64,000 nucleotides of DNA, from contig OZ234502.1 in NCBI GenBank assembly GCA_965153455.1, positions 3,079,267 through 3,143,266 of the forward strand, in the 5' to 3' direction. The notes below the pieces were generated by a model that was not told where the DNA came from, searched no databases, and worked only from the letters and a program-made list of their open reading frames with translations. This DNA comes from Sphagnum compactum (Eukaryota; Bryophyta; Sphagnopsida; Sphagnales). This document shows positions 1-13,220 of the stretch, piece after piece. Numbering within the stretch: position 1 is the first letter of the stretch; the number at the start of each line of letters is the position of its first letter. The position numbers and the translations under genes are program-made.

Positions 1-182
1 TAAATCTACCCAAATATTTCAAAAGCAATAGCCTTTAGTGTTCAATTATTAATCACATCACAATTCAAAATTTCTAGTTTTGGACCTTCACAAATCAAGT
101 AAAATGATGGGTCAAATGGGCACATGTTGTCTTGAGAAATGAAAATGTTATGTTCTTCTCATTATTCTATCATTTAATTAGT

Positions 183-2551
183 ATGGTCAATGATTTGTAG
201 GCTTGGAAGGAATCCAATTTGCAACACCCTTAAATTTAATTTGAACCCTATAATTTTGTATAATCAACTATTGAATTGTGAAGACAAAACATTTTCTCCA
301 AATTAGGTTTGCTGCATCTTGCCCCATTGTATTGCAAGAAACTATTGAATCCACGTACATATTTCCAATTTCAACAACTTTTTAATAACATTATGTTCAA
401 TTACAAATAATTTGGTTACTTTGTATGCAAGAAGCATATAGTTCCAAGCTAATTTCTTTGATTGAAAGCTTTCATTTGCCAAATGGGCTTTACATATGAT
501 GCATGTGCCCTTGAATCCATAATATGTCATTAGTTTAAAATATAATACTAATGTATTGATAATAACTAACTTTCGGTTCTAACTTTGGACTTCATAATGA
601 AATTAGAATTTTGTATATTGCCCAAGAGGTGGCAATACATTAGAGTTGCACATCTTAAAGTAGGATTCAAAACTACCATGTGATGTTAACAAGGGGGATT
701 TCATAGGAATGTCATAATGGTGGTTGGTGCATGCATTATTTGATGAATATGAAAGATACTTTTCAAAATGAAACCATAGTGGCATATTCAAGTTTTTTTT
801 GCATTGTTGTGGGTTTCAAATAGGTCCATCCAATTTTCCAACATCACCTCACAATGTCAAGATAATATGGATATAGTGCACAACACTTTCATTTAGTATC
901 TTTCTTGGTGGATTTATTTTTGGGGTAATATATTAGAAGTATTGTAAATATGCATTAGTTTTGCTTGAAATTCAAAAAGTTATGTTTAATTTTGTTGTTC
1001 TTTTGATTCAATCACCTACAATTTTCTTACCAACATTTTGATTTTGGGGACCTAAACCATTAATTTGGCATGTTTCTTACATTATGAATTTGTGTCCATC
1101 ATTAACATTAGGCATAAGAATTTTGTGACATTAAAAGGGTGTTGCTTACATGGTACACAACAATCTCGTTTTAACCTTATGGGGTAAATGACCAACTTTT
1201 ACCCTAGTTTTGTATAACATGGATAAATGATGAAATAATGTTAGATCATTTCCTAAATATCATGATCATCACCATAATCAATGAAAGGTCATATATTTTG
1301 TGTTTGCAAATCTCAAAATCGACAATATCTTATTTTTAAATTGGCCAACAAGATTCAAACTATGTGTGGGAATTGCTCGTGGGTTGGTATACCTATACAT
1401 CTAGATATCAAAACATCTAACATTCTTCTCGACAAAAATTTCAATGCTAAAATTGCAGATTTTGGGTTGGCACGATGATATTCTAATGACCAAAGTCAAT
1501 TATTCACACAAGTTGTTGGAACCTTGTAAGTTCTCTAAACTTCAATTATAACATTTTACATATTATAATTCACCTTGACCATCAAGAATAACTTCAACAT
1601 TTATTGAATATCATTGATAATTCAATGATTATGTTTAAAATGCTTTATTGCAATCTTGAATTTGGGTATGCATTAGATACAAATTTTTCATATATATATT
1701 TTTTTCCTTGTTCTAGTAGTGGATAGATGTCTCCAGAATATGCAACATTTGGCCAACTCAGTACAAAGCTTGATGTTTACAGCTTTGAGATTCTTTTACT
1801 TGAAATTGTTAGTGGAAGGAAAAATATGTTTGATTCCACCTCACAAATGAAAATTTTACCTTGTTAAATGGGTATATGCAACTCTAACATGTTTTCAATT
1901 CTTTTACACAATTTCCAATTCTAATAATTTAAATAGAAACACATTTAAAAGATTTTTTATATTTTTAATTGTTTGTTTGAATTCATAATTCATTGAAATT
2001 TGGAATTCACATTTGAATTGATATGGCATTAGTGGTGCATCTTCATGATAGATTATTAATGAGTTCTTTCTTATGCTCACTATTAAGAGGATCAAACAAG
2101 TTACAATATCATTTGATTCAAATGATGCTTGTAGATTTTTAATGTACTAAACTAGAAAATAAAAATTATATTAATTATGATATTTACTCTTCTTATAAAC
2201 CTAATTTGTGATTCAACCTATATTGCAAGCATGGCATCTACACAAAAACAATAATTTAAGCATTTAATCGACCAAAGAATAAACAATACTATTGTGGAGC
2301 ATGAAGTGCAATGTGTGATCAATGTGGCACTTTTATGTGTGCAACAAAAAACAAGACATCCATTGATGTCACATGCATTCGTTATGTTACAAGGTGAAAT
2401 GGATCCAAGTGATGTTCCTTCTTCAAATCAAATTGATATTTCATTCTAATTGGATGTATCAACCAATGAGAGTAACCATTTACTTGCTTATCCAATACCC
2501 AACAATTGTAACTATGTAAAAATTGAATTAACAAATTTGGATCCGAGATAA
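183..2551 (+). pseudogene. Relic of an LRR receptor-like kinase (copy C)
   Basis: This is a decayed third copy of the receptor kinase seen at 19.5-28.3 kb and 43.4-48.4 kb. The order of exons is kept. An LRR exon starts near 200 (LGRNPICNTL-like), a transmembrane exon lies near 890-985, a partial subdomain exon (LKGCCLHGTQ) near 1125-1180, the catalytic-loop and DFG exon at about 1300-1526, the activation-segment exon at about 1717-1871 and the C-terminal exon at about 2229-2551 (VINVALLCVQ, then LTNLDPR and a stop). I do not see the P-loop exon. Lesions include about 25 bases lost before the catalytic loop, which shifts the frame, HRD changed to HLD, a TAG in SG*MSPEYA and stops in the last exon. 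It is clearly non-functional. It is useful as an outgroup, because it keeps an AGA arginine codon at 1351-1353 where both other copies have TGA. The left end may continue outside the window. Confidence 0.85.
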
Positions 2552-5500
2552 AATAAGATGCAAGAGCTATTGATAGTTTAACACCATTTGGTTCCAACAA
2601 AAGCTAAAATGAAATAATTTAAGGAAAGCTTTCAATAACCAAGGTACCATAAATTATTAGGCCTAAATGCCAAATTATTTAGCCTAAAAATATGAACATA
2701 ATCCAAGACCATTTCATTAAATCAAAGTAATTTGGCTCACCCTATTAATTTCTCATGTATAAGGATGGATTGTAATAATCTTGATGGTGGAATCAAACAT
2801 AGTAGTTGACAAAGGTCCACATTTTTTAATGTGTACCCAAGTCTAATGACAACATCACCCTATTCTATATTTTTCACCTAGTTGTTTTTACATGTAAAAT
2901 CACATTTATGGATGATTATGATGGAATCTAAAATTATAATGGTCTGAAATATGGTACTTATGAAATATTTGACATTGTTTTACTCATTAATTTTGATGGG
3001 GATCAAAATATAGGGAAAAAAAAACTATAGTAAAAACTAGAACTTTTTTGTCTTGGGTGGTATACCTTAAAGGATTTTTACCCATAACCCAATTGATATT
3101 TTGACAATAAAATGGCCTCCCTAATTGTCTAATTGGTTATAACATTAATGTTACAATTGTGAACTTTTGAATAAAACCCCAACAATGATTGAGTTTAAAG
3201 GATATATATACAATAGGGATGTTAAGCCACATATTTGTGATTTTATCTACATTTGTCTCCTTCCATTTGTCCCCATAAATGTGCTCCCCCAACTTGTACA
3301 TGTATTGAATGCACTACACTATTGCAAAAGGTGGAAAATGTTACATCCCTGGGTGAAAACATGCTAAAAATATACAATCAAATGTCCTTGATTTATAAGG
3401 GAGTAAAAAAAAAGAAATTTTTTGACAAAAACCAAGAAAGTATATTCAAATTCATTTAAATTTCATTTTGAAATGATGGTGCTTTCCATTAGGTTTATAT
3501 TAAGTTGAATATAAAATTTGAGAAAATTTAGAATAATAAAAGTAAGTACTTTTGAATGTGACTAATCAATATGGCGTTCAAAAGTATATTTTCATTAGAA
3601 AATTTAATGAAATAGATTTTTGTGAAGTTATAACATAAAGATGATTGTATATTCAAAGGAAGGAAAATACATACATTTTACTTTCTCTTTCATAAAATAT
3701 ATTTGACACATACTTGAAACAAATGTTACACTACAAAAAGTAGGCTTCAAAAGCTATTTACATTTAGAAAAGTTTATTTGAAACCTACTTTTACAATGTA
3801 AAATTTAAAAGTTAATTCATAATAATGAAAAAATATCTTGTTTTTTATCATTTAAGTAAAAATATTAAATGTATAATAGTTTTATGATGGGTTTTGGCCC
3901 TACTTCTTGTTAGCTTAACAAGTAGACTACTAAAATAATTGAATTATATAATTTACCATGGTTTCACGCCCCTAGCAAGGAGCAACATAAGGTGCAATGT
4001 GAGGATGAAATGTGAGTGCACAAATGAACTTCCATTTAACTTCAACGTGGAAAAGAAAAGAAAATTTGAAAGGTACATGAAGGGGTTCACTTCATGATAA
4101 GAGAAATAGAATTGAAGAATTTTGTTTTTAACCTTTTGGAATTTTAAAGTTGTACATTAGAGATTTTCAAAATAATTGAAAAATAGATAACAAATCTTAT
4201 TCCAAAGTTCATCATTTGGATTCCTCAAATTTTATTTATTATTTGGCAAACATGTGTCAAAGCCACCAAGGTATTATGGTTTATGTTTTTCAAGTGAATT
4301 CCAAACCTATAAAAATAGGAATCACTTGGGTATTTTAGTATGATTTCAAATTTGAAAGATCCAGGCTAATTGAATGGACAAGAGGTCTGCATAAAATTTG
4401 AAGATGAAAAATTATTCAATTTTTAGGTGACCATACAAGCTTATTAAGGTGGAAAGGGATTTGGTGCATGCTAGGATAATATAATTATCGAAGTCAAATT
4501 TGGTAGGACTATTTAAAGGTGAACATGTTTTAACAACAATGTTGTTTGTTAACCAAGGACATTTTTGGTAATTAGATATAATGTTGTATGTGTGAAGATT
4601 ATAAATAGTGAATAAGTGGACACACTTTGACAATTAGTGTACAATTCTAATAACCATGCTCTATTGAAGAAAATTTTAAACCCTTGGGTAGGCTAAGGTT
4701 TTCAACACTTGGAAATTTGGGTTTTAATTACCATTGGTTGCCATTGAATGAAGGTGACAAGGTCAAAATAACATTCTAGGGGATTAATCTTTATTATGAA
4801 AAATTAAGTTTGCAAAGATTTCACTACTTACGACTTGATGTCCTATACAATTTATGTGCAATTATGTTACATCTTTGTGTTGAAAATATGATGAATTTAT
4901 AAATAAATGCCACACAAAAAATTCATGAAGTTCCATTAACAAAAAATTAATTAATTTAAATCTAAGTTATTAATTTAAAACTTCAACCAATTGATGAATG
5001 AGATGAACTTCACCCAACGGCCACCCGTTTTAACAAGTTTGTGATCATTTTATACATGAATGTCATTTAAATGCATGTTTTAGTAAGCTTATTGTTAGGT
5101 AAACACGACAATGTCATCACAAATTCCCAAACCAAATATTAGCATACATATTTTGTTTTATAAAGGAAGGGAATGATGGTGAATATATGACATGTGCAAC
5201 AAATCAAAGCTTGACAAATGCTCCTAAAATGATGACCTCAAAAAAATTCATCTCAATTTGATTGGACACATACAATGCATTTCTAATTCATGTAACAACA
5301 AGAAATTCAAATCTTTGAGTTGAACAAGGGACACCATGCCAATCCAGATCAAAAAATGGATAAAAAAATGTCACTTGTATTCTATCAAGTGCAACATAAT
5401 ATATTATTGATTATCAAAGCTAGAAGTCAATGTTCCCATTAGTCACAAAGATAATTGAGTTTCAAAAAAGGGACACCGTGTCAATCTCACAATAACAACA

Positions 5501-7949
5501 ATGTTTCTGGATCCAAACATGATGCTCATATTAAAACAAATATATTAGTAATTTCAAAATTTATATAACATGAAAATAATATTCCACCTACTGGCCACCA
5601 GGTGCAACATGATAAATTATTGAATTTTAAAGTTAAGAATGAGAGGTTCAAAATTTAGTTTCAACCAAAAATGCAATTATCGAAATTTCAGACAATGAAC
5701 ACCAATGTCAACAATGAATAAGAATGAATAGATTATTGATTATGAATATTAAAAAAGAATCCAAGGATTTTTCATGGCAAAAGTGGCCAAAAATCCACCA
5801 GTCGCATTACAAATCGTTGAAAGCTAGTGAGCATTTGGAAAACCACAATGCCTGTGGAGGCAGGCATTTTGTTTTTCTTTGTCTAAAAAGGAATCATGTG
5901 ATATCCAGAAAGTACCTTCTGAGTGTCATAAAAAAATATTTTAATAAAAAAAGAGATTCTTACACAGTGTAAAGCCCCAGTCCTAAGGATATACCCTACA
6001 CCCAGAAAGCCCTAAATTCGATTTTTTTCACGTATCCACGTTCTAGACTCCTAAATTAAATTTAAGGTCCTTTCACAATGGGACAACAGCAGCAGCATGC
6101 ATTGAAAAGAGTTGCAATTGTGTTGAGAATATGTAGCTAACCACCCTGACCATCTGGGCAGACCAATTTGGTTTGCTTTCTATTGTATTTCTCAATTCTC
6201 TGGTTAATCATGTTACGAACTCTGGGAACATTTGTTCATGCAAAAAAAAGATAGATGTCACTTGATAATATGTCACAACTCGACTCCCGGCTACAACAAT
6301 TGGTCAATGTTTGATGGGTACATCTGTAAGATGACAGCTATGAGCGCAGCTACCTGGAAAAACATAATGCAAAGCTGATGTGATCACTACAACCTATTGG
6401 AAATATGTGCTAGTGCTTGGTAAGGCCGTAGTTGCAGACTATTATTATTATGCTTCCCAAATAAACACAAAAATAAATTGACAAGAGAACCAATCCTCCT
6501 CTAGTGTGCACCATAAATTTATTGACCTGTAAAGGTCATTTACGTGTAATTGTAGTTTGATGTCACCATTGTTGACAAACTCTGATTCGGAACAAATTAT
6601 TCAATTTAGTTTGGCTGTATAAGGTCAAAAAGTTGTAGCCTACTAAGGGCGTATTGAAATAGTGTATAGGTATAAATCAACAATTCATTAAAATGGAACA
6701 GAATATGTCATAAATCATACTGAGTGTTGGGAGGGGTATCACCTTTCCAACCCACCACCTGGATCTTTTTTTGAAATTTCATACCAGCGTGGTATTGATA
6801 TTGGAGATTTCTTTTTAACATTTCATACCAACTGATACTGGTTTTAGAATTTTTTTTAAAAACATTCACACCAGCTTGGTCCTAGTGTAGTGTCCAAGTC
6901 TGATTTTTGGCTGGTTTGAATCATGTATACACTTATATACCTAGTAAGGAGATTGATACAGCCCTGGTACGACGTTGGTTTTGCCTCAAGTCCCTAGTAC
7001 CAGATTATTAGTATGAGGTTGGTATTGCCTCAGGTCCAACCAGTCTTGTTGGTCTTTGCAGTGTTTGTATATAGTTGAGGACTATATATATATTGAGCTT
7101 TGGGATGTACCCATGATTAGTTAGTATAGATTGCAAGTAGGTTTAGGGTTAATTAATTAAAGATATATAATATATACACTTAATGCACAACATTAGTTTT
7201 CTGATACCATGAACAGAGTACCAATGTATATACAATGGTTCTAGCTTGGTACCTATCCAACATTGATCATAACATCCACTTAGAGAGGAAAAGATGTGAT
7301 ATTCAACTATCCAATATTTGTTTGTTCACCTTTTTTTTTTCTTTGGAGTTTTAGACCCCTCTGTTGATAGTCAAACCTTTAATTAGTTCATTCAAACCAT
7401 GGTAAGTAACATTTCTTTTGTGGAAAAGGATTAGCATTTGGCAATTTTTATCAAAATGAAAAAAGGTTATAAAGGTTTTACTATCAACAATTTTCCATTT
7501 TTTCCCCTAGATTTTATATTAGGTTCTAACAGGTAGCCCAAGATTATAAAAGAATTCTTCAAATGTTTATTTTCAGATTCAGCTCATTCATTTTATGCAT
7601 GATTGCCAATTCAACAACAAAATTGAATGAAAAAAAATCATTGTAATGGATTTTCATGAGATGCTCAAGAAATAGTCAGAAAATGTTTTCATACAAATTT
7701 CAAAAATGTCATGACTCCATAGTCATTCAAAGACAAGTCTTCTTGAAGATTGGTATGATGCTTGGACTCATGGATTCATATCATTTGTCCTAATGTTAGA
7801 AGAGTTGCAATGACACACAATTTGCCACCTTTCTTTCTAACCTTGACAATAAGAAACTATAAAGTTTTTAAATTGTTTTTTTTCATAGAAAATGATTCTT
7901 TCATTAAAAATAAATTAACTCACACCCACTACCTAGTATGTGGGCTTCT
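2552..7949. other. AT-rich intergenic DNA, no gene recognised
   Basis: No exon series or recognisable protein fragment is visible on either strand. Open frames are short and interrupted. Small imperfect inverted repeats occur: around 3548-3595 (TACTTTTGAA facing TTCAAAAGTA) and 3735-3795 (AAAGTAGGCTTCAAA facing TTTGAAACCTACTTTT). The second resembles the arms of a tiny MITE. Around 6780-7050 there are scattered near-repeats of a TTGGTATTGCCTCAGGTCC-type word. These look like worn transposon sequence, but I cannot assign a family. Confidence 0.5.
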
Positions 7950-9260
7950 ATTAATCCCAAATAAAAAACATTAAACAAGAACAACGAATTAAATGTGATA
8001 GCAGTCTTGACACAATTGCAGCACAATGCACATTAAATATATATATTTTCAAATTTCTTTGACTATACTAAACTATGATTAACTCTTTAATTTTTTTTCT
8101 TACACAATATTTTCCAAGAAAAATAAAATGATCCAATGGTTATAGTCGCCCCTTTCAACCAAAGGTTCAAGGTTTGATTTTTTTCTCAAATTGTTTTTAT
8201 TCCATGAACAAAATGATTAAAAAAAAACCTCTAGGTAACTTCTTCAAGCTAGATGCCTCAAGGAGAAAGGGACTTTCCTTTGGGAGAAGGAGATTTAGTT
8301 GTTTTTTCTCCTAGGGAAAAGGGGATTAAATTGTCTTTCCCCAAGGAAAAGGGAGTTGGCTTCTGCCCAAGGAAAAGGGTACTAAATTGCTTTTCCCCAA
8401 GGAGGAGGGAGTTGGCTTCTCGTGGGACTAAGTTATTTCGAGAAGCAATTCCCCCCATGGAGTAAGTTATCGAATGTTTCACAAGAAAGTATAGAAATAA
8501 AATTAATCCAAATCAAACATTTTTTATGCCATAGGAAAACTCTTGAAACATGAATATCTAAAATGATTTTGCATCTTCAATTTAAGACTTGAGCCAAAAG
8601 TTATGACAAAAAGATAGATTTAGTATCAAAATTTTGAATCCCTTTCTCCCCCAAGGAAAAGGTCTTTTCCAAGGGGAAATGAAGATTAAATTGCCTTGGG
8701 AAAAAACGGACTTGAAAATTTGACCCCCAATTTTTATTTTTGCCATAACTTGTAGTTCATTGCCTCGGATGGGAATGCATGACCATTTTATATATTTACA
8801 CTTAAAGAGCTTTCGAATGGTATAAGAACATTTGATTTGGATAAAGCTTTTTCATGTATTGTTTTGTGAAACATTTGAAAAATTGTTCCCCATGACAACT
8901 TAATCTTTTTCTCCCTAAAGGAGAAGGTCACTATCTTCCTCCCTAACAGAGAAAGCAATTTAATCTCCTTCTCTTCGAAGAAAATCCCTTTTTTTCCCTA
9001 AAGCTTTTAACTTGAAAAAATTGCCAAGAATAATTTGAGAAAAAGATCAAACCTTGAACCTTTTGGTCGAATGGGGAAAATTTAATCACTGGATCATTTT
9101 TGTTTTTGAAAATATTGTGTAAAAAAGAAAATTAAAATATTAATCATAATTTGAGCATGGTAAAAAATATTTCAAATATTTTTCTTTTTGCACATTGTTT
9201 TACAACTATGTCAAGACTGGTACCACATTTAATTTGTTGTTCTTGTTTAGTATTTGCCTC
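7950..9260. repeat. Long imperfect foldback (inverted repeat), about 1.3 kb
   Basis: The left half reads as the reverse complement of the right half over nearly its whole length, with a centre near 8610-8670. Matched pairs I checked include TTCAAGGTTTGA near 8165 with TCAAACCTTGAA near 9047; ACACAATATTTTCCAAG near 8103 with GAAAATATTGTGT near 9110; CAGTCTTGACACA near 8002 with TGTCAAGACTG near 9210; and GTTTCACAAG near 8477 with TTGTGAAACATT near 8866. Near the centre lies a degenerate A/G-rich module (CCCAAGGAAAAGGG type) that repeats several times, and this accounts for the mirror-image open frames on the two strands. It could be a foldback transposon, a large MITE or a non-autonomous MULE. 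No transposase is seen, and the outer ends and target duplication are unresolved. A transcript would form a very long hairpin. Confidence 0.8.
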
Positions 9261-9689
9261 AAAAACTATGTGTAAGGTGTTTCCCCACGATTCCTCATTC
9301 TTAAATATGGATATGATGAACAATTTATGTCAAAGTGGCCAAGGTACTATGATAATTAGGATCAATCAAGTGTTTGACACATGAACCAATTGTTATGATC
9401 GACCAATCAGAGTCCATCATATTTTCTTAACTGACCTTATTGGAAAGTACTGTATCTATTCCATCTATCCCATGTTCATGAGTCCAAACAATTTTACATT
9501 ATTTAAAGTTTAAATGTTGTCAAATCAAGCCAGAGTGAACCAGCAGCCACCAATGCACCAATTGGTCGTTTTGTCCACTGGATGGGCTACGTTTTTTGAT
9601 TTGGTGTCAGATGGGGTTCATCACAATCCATTTTTTTCGCTACTGACCACGATACTTTTTCTTTTTTTGGTTTGTTCTTTGTTGTTTTT
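9261..9689. other. Short intergenic stretch, nothing recognised
   Basis: I see no exon, RNA gene or clear repeat here. The open frame across 9514-9771 runs into the pyrimidine-rich field that follows and has low-complexity composition. Confidence 0.4.
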
Positions 9690-10380
9690 TCCTAGACCTG
9701 ACCTCACACATAGCTACCTTGCTCACCTTCCTACCCTCATAAATATTGTACCAACCTTGGTACCTTACTAATTATCCACTATTGAAATAGTTACCTTAAT
9801 AACTAGTTATCCTACTAACCTAACTATTTACTTTACTAACCTAGCTACCTTGTTAACTACATACCCTATTGACCTAATCATTGTACTAACTATCTACCCT
9901 ATTGACCTAGTTACATTACTATTTAGCAACCCTATATACACAACCACCCTATTGACATATATACTTTACAAACCTTACCTTGATAAGGTAACTTGTTTCC
10001 TACGTACTAACTTGCTTATCTACTTAGCTACCTTGCTAGTGTAACTTTCTTCCTACCTACTAACTTGCTTACCTACATGCCTACCTACTTTAGTAACCTA
10101 TCTACTTTGTTCCTTGAACTTCTTTTCTACTTACTAACTTGCCTACTAACCCAACTACCTACCTATATATCTACTTACCTACCTACTCTAGTAACCTATC
10201 TACCTTGCTCTTTGAACTTTCTTTCTACTTATTAACTTGCTTACTAACCCAATTACCTACTTATATACATGTTTACCTACCTATGCACCCACCTTCCTAC
10301 CTACCATTATGTTCACCTACCTGCCTATGTTTTTTACATAGCCAAATACATAACTAATTACCTATTCACTTTTCCCACCC
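9690..10380. repeat. Degenerate CTAC/CTAA tetranucleotide field
   Basis: About 700 bases consist of interrupted CTAC, CTAA, CTTG and CCTA words on the plus strand (for example ACCTACCTACTAACTTGC). Open frames through it are low-complexity Thr/Tyr/Leu/Pro strings and are not genes. The reverse-complement motif forms a similar field at 51.9-52.9 kb. Confidence 0.85.
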
Positions 10381-11737
10381 CCTAACCCCCTAACCCCCCA
10401 ATCCTACCTATCAATATATTAAGGTTCGCCCTAGTTCATGGACGATGAACATAGGTCCCCATATGTAGGTATTACAAACAATTTATAGTGGAAACAATGT
10501 CATAATTGCAACCATTTTGGTTTAGTTAATTCATATTTTATTAAATTTTGTTTACCTAATTTGTTTATGGAATGGACATTACAATACATCCTTTTATGTA
10601 ATTATTATAAGTATGCACTATCGGATTATGGTTTAGGTTTAAAGTTGGGACACATAAATTAGTTAGCAAATTTTCAAATCTATAATAATTAACCTAAACT
10701 AGGCTAAATTTTAGGGTTTAGACATATGTGAAGTAACACAATTTCATTATATATCTTTGTCAAAGAGAGTGGAAAAAATTAGTTTGGAGAGATCACACAA
10801 AAGTAAGAAACATATCATTTCTTTTGGTTTGTTACAAAATTTATTTGATTGGTTTTTAAGATTAAGGTTTTTTTTCAATTAGTAAATCTTTGTAATTTAA
10901 AACCTTTAAAATTTGGTTTTTTAAATTTTCCTATGTTTTTTTAAATTTTTTTGTTTTGCATTATATAATTTGTATACTTTGTATAGTTTTTTGGATTTAG
11001 GACATATATCACTAAGACTTTTTTTGTTAGGGTTTGTATAGTTAGGGTTGTAATAAGGCTTATGGAAATTTATCATTTGGATTATTAAGGTTATGCCTTA
11101 TGATTTAATGTTTAGGAATTTGGTTCATATATATCAAGGCTTAACGTTTATACTCTAGACTTTGTTCATTGTATTGATTTTTTATTTTATCACTTGTTTA
11201 GATTTATAACATAATTATGAATCTCCTTTGTTTCCATATGTTCCATAGTTGTTAAAGTTCAATATTTCTTAACCCACTTTTGTTAACATGTAATACCCAT
11301 ATCATATTGTGATAATTCATCAACCATGAAACATAAAAATATTTTTTAAATATTTGATTCCCCGCTAATACATCATGAAATTCATGTTTTCAAAATTATT
11401 TATTCACCTTATAGTATGATTTAACATATATAAAAATGAACATAATGCAAAATTGGTCACATTGATGATATAAGGGGTTAGGGTTTAATGTAAAATTTAC
11501 TACTTAATGTTATAATTATGGTTTAGGTTTAGAGTTTAGAACATATAGATTAATTAAAAGGTTTTTACAAGTCTATAATATTTAAAATAAATGTAGGGTG
11601 CATTTTAGGCAGAATTTTTAGGGTTTAAACATATGTAAAACAATGCAATGTCATTTTATTTTATTTTTAAAAAGGTGAAAGAATTTAACTTGGAAATATT
11701 ACCAAATGGTAAAAGATATACATTTTTTTTGCATTTC
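10381..11737. other. AT-rich intergenic DNA
   Basis: There is no gene that I can support. A GGTTTAGGGTTT-type word recurs (for example near 10630 and 11520), giving weak long-range similarity between about 10600-10740 and 11480-11640, including a shared TTTTAGGGTTTAGACATATGT-like stretch. That suggests an old duplicated repeat of unknown family. Confidence 0.45.
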
Positions 11738-12005
11738 CCTAAATGCAATACCCATATTCAAGTTCGTTTCCATATAACCCTTAAGTGATTTAGGTAACCT
11801 GAGGTGTAGAGCCAACCCTAAATGCAATACCCACATGTAGGGTCATTTCGAAATAACTAATATGTAGTTTGGGTGGCCTTTCAATGAAAACAAAACTTAT
11901 ATGTAATACCTACATGCAAGTTCATTTTGAAATAATCCATAGGGGATTTAGATAACCTTAGGTGAATAATCAACCTTAAATGCAATACCCACATGTAAGG
12001 TCACT
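11738..12005. repeat. Tandem array, period about 77-80 bp
   Basis: Four diverged units each begin with a version of AATGCAATACCCACATGTA (near 11744, 11820, 11900 and 11980) followed by GGTCATTTCGAAATAA-like sequence. No protein potential is seen. Confidence 0.75.
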
Positions 12006-12354
12006 TCAACACAAGTGGTTTGGGTACCCAAAATACGTCTCTTTATATATAGAAAATTAATTTTATGACAATTAATTATCTAAAATAATGATTTGAATAA
12101 CTTATCAACATAAAAAATCTAATTAAGATACTAAATTAAATATCAAATTATTGATTTGATTTTTAGATCTCAATTTTAATTATTTGAATAATTAAAATTC
12201 AACCAAATAATCAGTTAATTCATATTAAGAATTAAATGATTATTTAAATACGATAATCAATCATTTAAATTATCTAAAATAAATTTGTAGTAATTCCTTA
12301 ATTATGACATTATTTGTTGATACTTAGACTAAATTATTTTGTCATATGAGTCCT

Positions 12355-12600
12355 ATAAATATTACAATGGAAACCTATATGCAAGTATGGCAAAATATGT
12401 TAAACATTAGCAACTATTTATGGACCTATATGCGGGTATTATAATGGATGTTAAACAAATCAACTACTAGACCTATATGCGAATATTATAATGGATGTAA
12501 AAAAAACCAACAACTATTTACAAGAACTATATGTAGGTATTACAATGGATGTAAAAAAACCAGCAACTATTCACAAGACCTACATGTGGTATTGTAGATT
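12355..12600. repeat. Tandem array, period about 52 bp
   Basis: Five diverged units start near 12372, 12424, 12470, 12526 and 12578. Each has ACCTATATGC, then a TATTATAATGGATGT core, then a short A-rich stretch and CAACTA. The array is only about 350 bases from the 80-bp array and shares its word ATATGCAAGTAT/ACATGTA, so the two may be related. Confidence 0.75.
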
Positions 12601-13220
12601 TGAAATGGCCTTATTATGATAGAAAGGATGTAGGTATTGCACAATGTTCATTTTGATCTTTGTAAACCCTAGACAAATTAATGTTACATATTCATATGGG
12701 CCTATTTAAGTTTTGATTTTTACATCTAAAGTACTAAGAGGACTATGAAAAAAAAAACATATATAATTAACCATATACTCATCAAACAAATGTGACTAGA
12801 AGAAAATATTATATTGATAAAAGATGTACAAATATGGGTGGATCAAAAAATGCTAAAGAACATAATGAAAAAAAGGTTTTCTATAGTACATCAAAGGAAC
12901 AAAGTTCAAAAATTGGGTAGTCCAAAAAATGAAAGGGCTGAAAAAACCTAGCTAATTATATAAAGTGAAAACCTTAAACCATATCATTATTTACAATCTT
13001 GTGTTTAGTTCGGTAAGAAGTTGCTGCATTTGCAGCCCTTGCTGCATGATGAGCAGTGTATAGATGGCAACGTTGCATCTCAACCTGAACTGCATTTGCA
13101 ACAAACTCTTCCTTTGTTGTGCCCTGAACCCTATAAACATCTAAAAACCACCAAATTAAACCTTAACACCACCAAAGAAGAAGGTGATGGCAACAAGTTG
13201 CCATTGCCTTTTTCATTGGA
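12601..13220. other. Intergenic spacer, nothing recognised
   Basis: The sequence is AT-rich up to about 13010 and then more balanced. From 13021 an open frame continues into the repeat region, but it begins at TTG and its downstream part is made of repeats, so I do not call it a gene. Confidence 0.4.

Noticed and set aside
3735-3795. CACTA-type transposon end (CACTACAAAAAG)
   Set aside because: The opposite terminus should end in CTTTTTGTAGTG and does not; only a short internal inverted repeat is present.
8165-8180. tRNA-like B-box word in the foldback
   Set aside because: GGTTCAAGGTTTGA only partly fits the Pol III B-box, and no A-box at the right distance or cloverleaf could be drawn; kept as speculation only.
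8253-8482. Overlapping open frames of about 70 codons on both strands
   Set aside because: They arise from the repeated A/G-rich module inside the foldback; composition is low-complexity and both strands are equally open.
9514-10357. Thr/Tyr/Leu/Pro-rich open frames
   Set aside because: They are translations of the CTAC/CTAA tetranucleotide field.
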